NCBI GenBank assembly: GCA_036939975.1
Contig: JALLPB010001991.1
Coordinates: 1-13,435, forward strand
Direction of reading: 5' to 3'
Length of the DNA: 13,435 nucleotides
Source of the DNA: Cyclostephanos tholiformis
Lineage: Eukaryota; Bacillariophyta; Thalassiosirophyceae; Thalassiosirales; Thalassiosiraceae
Part shown: positions 8,399-13,435 of the stretch, one piece after another
Numbering within the stretch: position 1 is the first letter of the stretch
Layout of the letters: each line of letters begins with the position of its first letter
Made by a program: the position numbers and the translations under genes
Notes under the pieces: generated by a model
The model's database searches: none
What the model was told of the DNA's origin: nothing
The model's input: the letters and a program-made list of their open reading frames with translations, nothing else

Positions 8399-9529
8399 AT
8401 GGGAGTACGAGCTGACATTCGAGACGAAGTTAGAAAGGAAACGGTTACCAAAATCCATGGTCAGCCGACAAATCAAGACCTCACGATACTCGAAAAAGAA
8501 CTGATTGCAATTCTTGCCAATATCCCAACAACACTCGGAGGAGGAAACCATGGACATGCAGGAATAATCATGGACCCAACTAGGTACCTTCAAATCGCAG
8601 GAGTTCCTTTCACTAACCCAGCCAATCCAGGAAATTACCCAGCAAATGTCGCAGCAAATGCAGCAGCAGGAGTTCGAGCACGGGCAGAAGCGGAACATAA
8701 AGAAGAAGTGAGGGAGTATGAAACTTTTCAGGGAGTTGTTCAAGCAACAAAGGACATTATTCTGGACGCAGTAGACCATGAGTACTTACTAGAAATTGAA
8801 GATGAGATTTTGGGTTTTTTAAACCAAACACCAACTGACATTTTGACCCATCTCAGAAATCGAGGAGGAGCGTTAGACTTTGCGGATACAAAAACGTTAT
8901 TAGCAGAACGGGATAGTGAATGGGATGCAAGTGAAGTCCCACAGCTATATTTCAACCGCGTGGAAAAAGCAATGCAAGGACTCACCCGCGCCGGAATCAA
9001 CTCAGACCTAAATGAACGTCGGGACATGGCGTTGTATTATTTCAAAGCCTCAGGAGAGTTCGATGCAGCAGTTAGAGAATGGGAGAACAGACCACTGGAT
9101 CAGAAAACATGGCAAAATATCAAAACCTTCATTTCAGCAGAGCACGCGAAGGAGAATAAACAGAACAAGCTCACAGCAAAGAATTTCAAAGCAAACTTGA
9201 TTGAAGAACAAGCTGAAGCGACAGAAGAATTAATTGCTGCACTCACAGAAAAACACACACAACAGATTGAGACCCTCATTAAAAGTACCACCGATGCAAT
9301 GAAAGAGATGATGTCCCTTATAAAGAACGAGAAGTTAGAATCAGGAAAGCAGAAGTTGGACGAAGACAAGAAGAAGAAAAAGGAAGAACGACGAAAGAAA
9401 TATAACGACGCACCTGTCTGTAAGAACTGTGGCAAGAAGCACCCGGCCAAGAAAGAGGATGAGTGTTGGGAATTAGAAAAGAACAAAGACTCCCGACCTT
9501 CCAATTGGAAATCGACGAAGAGCACCTGA
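8399..9529 (+). CDS. gag: Gag polyprotein of the Ty1/copia element
   Basis: A 376-residue ORF, ATG at 8399 to TGA at 9527. It should form the virus-like particle that packages element RNA. Residues 1-110 include the Ala/Asn-rich stretch NPANPGNYPANVAANAA. Residues about 115-250 fit a capsid-like helical region with LGFLNQTPTDILTHL and a run ending REWENRPLDQKTW. Residues about 260-335 are very rich in Lys and Glu and probably helical. The zinc knuckle is CKNCGKKH then Cys 356, spaced C-x2-C-x3-H-x7-C rather than the standard C-x2-C-x4-H-x4-C. The C-terminus is RPSNWKSTKST. The stop is the only barrier to pol, which continues in the same frame. Confidence 0.9.
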   Translation: MGVRADIRDEVRKETVTKIHGQPTNQDLTILEKELIAILANIPTTLGGGNHGHAGIIMDPTRYLQIAGVPFTNPANPGNYPANVAANAAAGVRARAEAEHKEEVREYETFQGVVQATKDIILDAVDHEYLLEIEDEILGFLNQTPTDILTHLRNRGGALDFADTKTLLAERDSEWDASEVPQLYFNRVEKAMQGLTRAGINSDLNERRDMALYYFKASGEFDAAVREWENRPLDQKTWQNIKTFISAEHAKENKQNKLTAKNFKANLIEEQAEATEELIAALTEKHTQQIETLIKSTTDAMKEMMSLIKNEKLESGKQKLDEDKKKKKEERRKKYNDAPVCKNCGKKHPAKKEDECWELEKNKDSRPSNWKSTKST

Positions 9530-9639
9530 AGGTGCGCGGGGCCCATAGCACCAGGAACATGGCAACCAGGCACAGTGATATTGAAAAGTAAAATAATGAC
9601 GAATCACAAATGCTTGCACACCATGAACTATTGGGCCCC
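9522..9639 (+). promoter_or_regulatory. Candidate gag-pol stop-codon readthrough signal
   Basis: The gag TGA (9527-9529) lies in the tetraloop of a perfect 5-bp hairpin, GCACC-TGAA-GGTGC (9522-9535). Eight bases after the stop, GGGGCCCA (9538-9545) is the exact reverse complement of TGGGCCCC (9632-9639), an 8-bp GC-rich pairing in otherwise A-rich sequence. An in-frame stop followed after about 8 nt by a stable structure is the arrangement known for retroviral readthrough (murine leukaemia virus gag-pol). The function here is inferred. Confidence 0.45.
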
Positions 9640-12600
9640 ACTAGTCGAAGAAGAAGAGGAACTCATTGAGCCAGAACAAATGAATATAATAACTACAAAA
9701 AACACAATCATGAAGATGAATGGCAATAAATGGACGAGGAGAACAGAAAGAAGAAAAACACGGAAGTTAGTCATTGACTCAGGTGCAACTTCAAATTTCG
9801 TACCAGAAGACATGAATTTACCGAAGATGGGACAGTCGAACAAGGAAGTATACTTACCAGATAACACCACACTCAAAACTACTTACCGAACAGAATTACC
9901 ACTCGCCCAACTCAGCAAAAGAGCACGGCAAGCAGACGTCATTCCAGGGTTGAAAACTCCATTGATAAGTGTCAACCAGATGGCAGAAGAAGGATACACA
10001 ACAATATTTCATCCGGGAGAGGAAGGTGTAACAGTCCACAAATCAGGCACAATAACCATATCCGCAACAGAACCACCAGTCCTCCAAGGGTGCAAAACAA
10101 AAAATGCAAAATTATGGACAGTATCAGCTGATGATGAAATACAACAGGATCAAATCAACACTGTATATGACTTACCCTCCATTGGACAAACGGTTCGATA
10201 TCTACATGCGGCATCAGGATTTCCGGTCAAAGACACTTGGATTAGAGCCATTAAGGCAGGAAACTTCAACACGTGGCCAATCTTAACACCGACAATTGTC
10301 CGTAGACACTTTCCAGAATCAGAAGAGACTCAAAAGGGACACATGAAACGTCAGAGACAAGGTGTAAGATCAACAAGGATAAGAGAGGAGATAGAACCAC
10401 ACTTACCCGCCATCCCAAAAGCCAAAGACGTTTATATCAAAATCCATAATGTTTCCGACACAATGCACACAGATCAAACGGGGCGTTTTCCAGCAACTTC
10501 CAGCAGGGGCAACCAATATGTGATGGTACTCGTCGAAGTAGATGGGAATTTTATTGATGCAGAACCGATGAAAAATAAATCAGAAGGAGCAATGATAAAG
10601 GCATACCAGACATTATGGACACGACTTACCACATCGAAAACGGTAAAACCAACGACACACATTCTTGACAATGAAGCATCGGCAGAATTTAAGAAGGAGA
10701 TTCAAAAGAATTGCATGATCCAACTCGTACCACCTGACAATCATCGAAGAAATTTAGCAGAACGAGCTATCCAAACGTTCAAAAACCACTTCAAATCAGT
10801 ATTAGCAGGGGTAGCTGATTCATTTCCAATGAAATTGTGGGACAGATTGTTACCACAAACGATACTCACATTAAATTTGTTACGACAGTCCAATGCAGTA
10901 CCAACAATTTCGGCGTGGCAATATGTTCATGGAAATTTTGATTATAACAAAATGCCGTTAGCACCAATGGGATGTGAGGTTCAATTGTACCAAGACAGTG
11001 CAAGAAGAACGTCATGGGGAACGAATGCAATTGACGGATGGTACTTACAAACATCACCGGAACATTATCGCTGCCATATCATATATGTGAAACAAACAAG
11101 AAATGAGAGAGTGTCAGACACTGTATTTTTCAAAACTAAATACATCACACAACCTACCCTTACACCGGCAGACATGATCACCAAAGCACTCAACGATCTA
11201 ACACAAGCTTTGAGAGAAAAGAACAATCAGCAAGGAATTGATCAAATCGAAGCATTGACGAAATTAAATGACATTCTCAACAACACACCTGAACGGATCC
11301 CAACACAAGAGGAACCAACCTTTCCATCAGCAACAAGGAGAGTGACTTTTGATGACATGACCAAACCACCACAAATTGAGAAGGAGATAATCAACACCTC
11401 ACTTCCAAGGGTGATGAAACCAATGGAACGCACACATTCCACACCAATTCATAAAGTTACAATCGACAAAGTAATCCCGAATACACAACTTCCAAGGGTG
11501 AAGATATCGAAATCCAAAACAGGTAACGATGACACCAGAGAACGCGTCAGGAAATATATAACATTGAAAACAATGGCACGTATCCCTCGAAGACACACTC
11601 ACCTCCACAGAACCACACGATCGACGGAAAGAGCACAACTGATTCATGACAAAGAAACGAACACGTATCTCAATTACCGGCAACTTCTGAGACATCCAAA
11701 GTACAGTGCAATATGGTCCACATCTTCAGCTAATGAGTTTGGGAGATTGACGAATGGCCTCAAAGACGGACGAGTAAAGGGAACGAATACAATGAAGTTC
11801 ATTAGAAAAGATGATGTACCTGTCGACAGATTTAAAGATGTGACTTACGGCAGTTTTACTTGTGATTTTCGACCAAACAAAGCAGAGGAAAATCGAACGA
11901 GACTCACCATGGGAGGTGATAGAATAAATTACCCCGACGACTGTGGCACACCAACAGCAGATATGATCCTGTTCAAAATACTTGTCAACAGTATTATTTC
12001 CACCCCAAATGCGAAATGTGTGATGATGGATATAAAAGATTTTTATTTGAACACGCCTATGAAACGACCAGAATATATGAAATTGAAACTCACAGACATA
12101 CCAGGGGAAGTGATTGACCATTACAATTTACGAGAGTTAGCAACTCCAGAGGGATACGTTTATTGCGAAGTCACGAAAGGAATGTATGGCTTACCTCAAG
12201 CGGGGATAATTGCCCAAGAATTACTAGAACAGAGGCTGGGAGAACACGGATACTATCAAAGCAAAATCGTGAATGGCTTTTGGAAGCATAAAACAAGACC
12301 AATTTGTTTCTGCCTTGTGGTCGACGACTTTGCTGTAAAGTACGTGAACAGAGCAGATGTGGATCATTTAATCAACACGATCAGAAAGTATTATCCGATG
12401 ACTGTGGACGAAGAGGCAACAAAATACATCGGACTCACCATTCAGTGGGACTACACCAATCGCAAAGCACACATCCACATGCCAGGGTACCTTGACAAAG
12501 CATTTGTTCGATTCAAGCACGACAAACCAATGAAAATTCAGAACTCACCATACCCACATGTTCCCCCCAGTTACGGAGCCAAAATACAGTACGTTGAGGA

Positions 12601-13435
12601 TGAACATGATTCCCCGTTATTGTCAAAGGAGGATACAAAATATATCCAGGCGGTAACTGGAACCCTGCTTTATTATGCGAGAGCAGTTGATCCGACAATC
12701 CTCCCCGCACTCAGCGCGATCGCAACAGAGCAAGCGAAGCCAACGCAAGAAACGATGAAACGTGTGAAACAATTATTAGATTATTGTTCAACACAGGAGG
12801 AAGCGATGATCACATACAATGCCAGTAAAATGATATTGGCGGTTCACAGCGATGCGGGTTATGCCAATGAGAAAAAATCACGCAGCCGAGCGGGAGGACA
12901 TTTTTTCTTATCGAATGACGAACAATTCCCCCCCAACAATGGCGCAATTCTCACCGTTGCAACAATCATTAAAGCGGTAATGTCCTCGGCTGCTGAAGCA
13001 GAGTTGGGTGCGGCTTACATCAACGCAAAAGAAGCTGTTTATTTGCGACAGATTCTTGAAGAGATGGGTCACCCCCAGCCGCGGACGCCTTTTCAAACAG
13101 ACAACACGACAGCGGAGGGGGTAATCAATAAGAGAATACAACCGAAACGCACCAAAGCAATGGACATGCGATTCCATTGGTTACGAGACCGTCAAGCACA
13201 GGGTCAATTTAAAATTTATTGGCGGCCGGGGGGGACGAATTTGGCAGACTACTTCACGAAGCATCATGCCCCGGCCCACCATGCTAATGTCAGAGCAGAA
13301 TTTTTGACTCGAGTCAGAGATCATGCGGATGCCAGACAGACCAAAAATTCAAAGCACAAAATCGCTACGCTACAAGGGTGTGTTAGACAAACTAGCATAC
13401 AAGGGCTAGCACAGCGAATTTTGGCGAAAAGGGAA
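9530..13435 (+). CDS. pol: Pol polyprotein (protease, integrase, RT, RNase H), open to the window end
   Basis: The frame has no stop from 9530 to 13435 (1,302 codons) and is the same frame as gag. It may start by readthrough of the gag TGA or at the ATG at 9596; residue numbers below count from that ATG. Protease: VIDSGATSNF, Asp 61. Integrase: YLHAASGFP at about 203, catalytic Asp 293 (HTDQTGRFP), Asp 358 (ILDNEAS) and Glu 389 (NLAERAIQTFK). Reverse transcriptase: MDIKDFYLN with Asp 812, KGMYGLPQAG, and VVDDF with the Asp pair at 910-911. RNase H: SDAGYAN (Asp 1086), SSAAEAELGAA (Glu 1134), QTDNTTAEG (Asp 1169), then NLADYFTKHH. The order is that of Ty1/copia. All catalytic residues are present, so the enzyme set looks functional. 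The frame runs into the 3' LTR as QGCVRQTS; using the 5' LTR copy, 36 LTR codons follow Cys-coding TGT 13379 before TAA. Confidence 0.93.
13381..13435 (+). repeat. 3' LTR, first 55 bp only
   Basis: It matches 8190-8244 at 54 of 55 positions; the single difference is T at 13384 against G at 8193. The bases just before it (CTACAAGGGTG) are the best candidate for a polypurine-type primer, though short and imperfect. The pol frame continues through it. The window ends inside the LTR, so its right edge and the flanking duplication are not visible. Confidence 0.9.

Larger units (their letters stand above)
8190..13435 (+). mobile_element. Ty1/copia LTR retrotransposon, CoDi-like, cut by the window end
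   Basis: It contains a 5' LTR from 8190, gag (8399-9529), pol in the order protease, integrase, RT, RNase H, and the first 55 bp of the 3' LTR (13381-13435). This order defines Ty1/copia elements. The Gag C-terminus and the integrase N-terminal region resemble diatom CoDi-type elements by memory. Apart from one TGA between gag and pol, no frame damage is seen over about 5 kb. It is inserted in the sense direction inside the RNase H region of the older element. The target-site duplication cannot be checked because the right flank is outside; the five bases before the 5' LTR are TTCGC. Confidence 0.92.

Noticed and set aside
8399..8414. TGGGAGTACGAGC as a tRNA primer binding site
   Set aside because: It overlaps the gag ATG, and the implied tRNA 3' end would have C before CCA, which is rare; it is not supportable without the complete 3' LTR.
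9100..9573. Ser/Phe-rich minus strand frames over gag
   Set aside because: They are complements of Lys/Glu-rich Gag codons; Gag is well supported on +.
10104..10286. 60-codon + strand frame, and a similar one at 12304-12495
   Set aside because: Both are out-of-frame shadows inside the intact pol frame.
11726..12121. 131-codon minus strand frame
   Set aside because: It is antisense to the RT catalytic region, whose + frame has all motifs.

Overview
The window looks like nuclear DNA of a diatom or close stramenopile (moderate confidence). It holds a Ty1/copia retroelement whose Gag and integrase resemble the diatom CoDi-type elements, a decayed retroelement of a kind I remember as common in diatom gene sets, a ribosomal protein gene with a spliceosomal intron, and a long Gln/Gly-rich RNA-binding protein. 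I cannot name the species. I saw no bacterial gene organisation, tRNA, rRNA or CRISPR array.

Layout. (1) 168-1715, + strand: one-exon gene for a 515-residue protein with one RNA-recognition motif, a long Gln/His/Tyr/Pro-rich middle and a Gly/Arg-rich tail. (2) 1716-3019: non-coding by my reading, with a 3' UTR, T-rich sequence, one perfect hairpin and the upstream region of the next gene. (3) 3020-3615: ribosomal protein eL29 in two exons, with a 419-bp intron after the third codon. (4) 3616-3924: short spacer. (5) 3925-8189: a degenerate retroelement, Gag-like then reverse transcriptase-RNase H, broken by several frameshifts and stops. (6) 8190 to the window end: a nearly intact Ty1/copia retrotransposon inserted into the RNase H coding region of element 5. 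It has a 5' LTR, gag (8399-9529), an uninterrupted pol of about 1,300 codons, and the first 55 bp of the 3' LTR.

Pol is open from the gag stop to the window edge and has no stop inside the window, so a search for closed ORFs would miss it. It carries aspartic protease, integrase, reverse transcriptase and RNase H in the Ty1/copia order. Gag and pol share one frame and are separated by a single TGA. That TGA lies in the loop of a short perfect hairpin, and an 8-bp GC-rich long-range pairing begins 8 nt after it, which suggests regulated stop-codon readthrough. Pol also reads into the 3' LTR; the 5' LTR copy predicts 36 more codons and then TAA.

The two cellular genes both act on RNA or translation but show no sign of being co-regulated. 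The transposon half is a nested structure: an old element, already or later decayed, was used as target by a younger copia element on the same strand. The two LTR copies differ at 1 of the 55 comparable positions.
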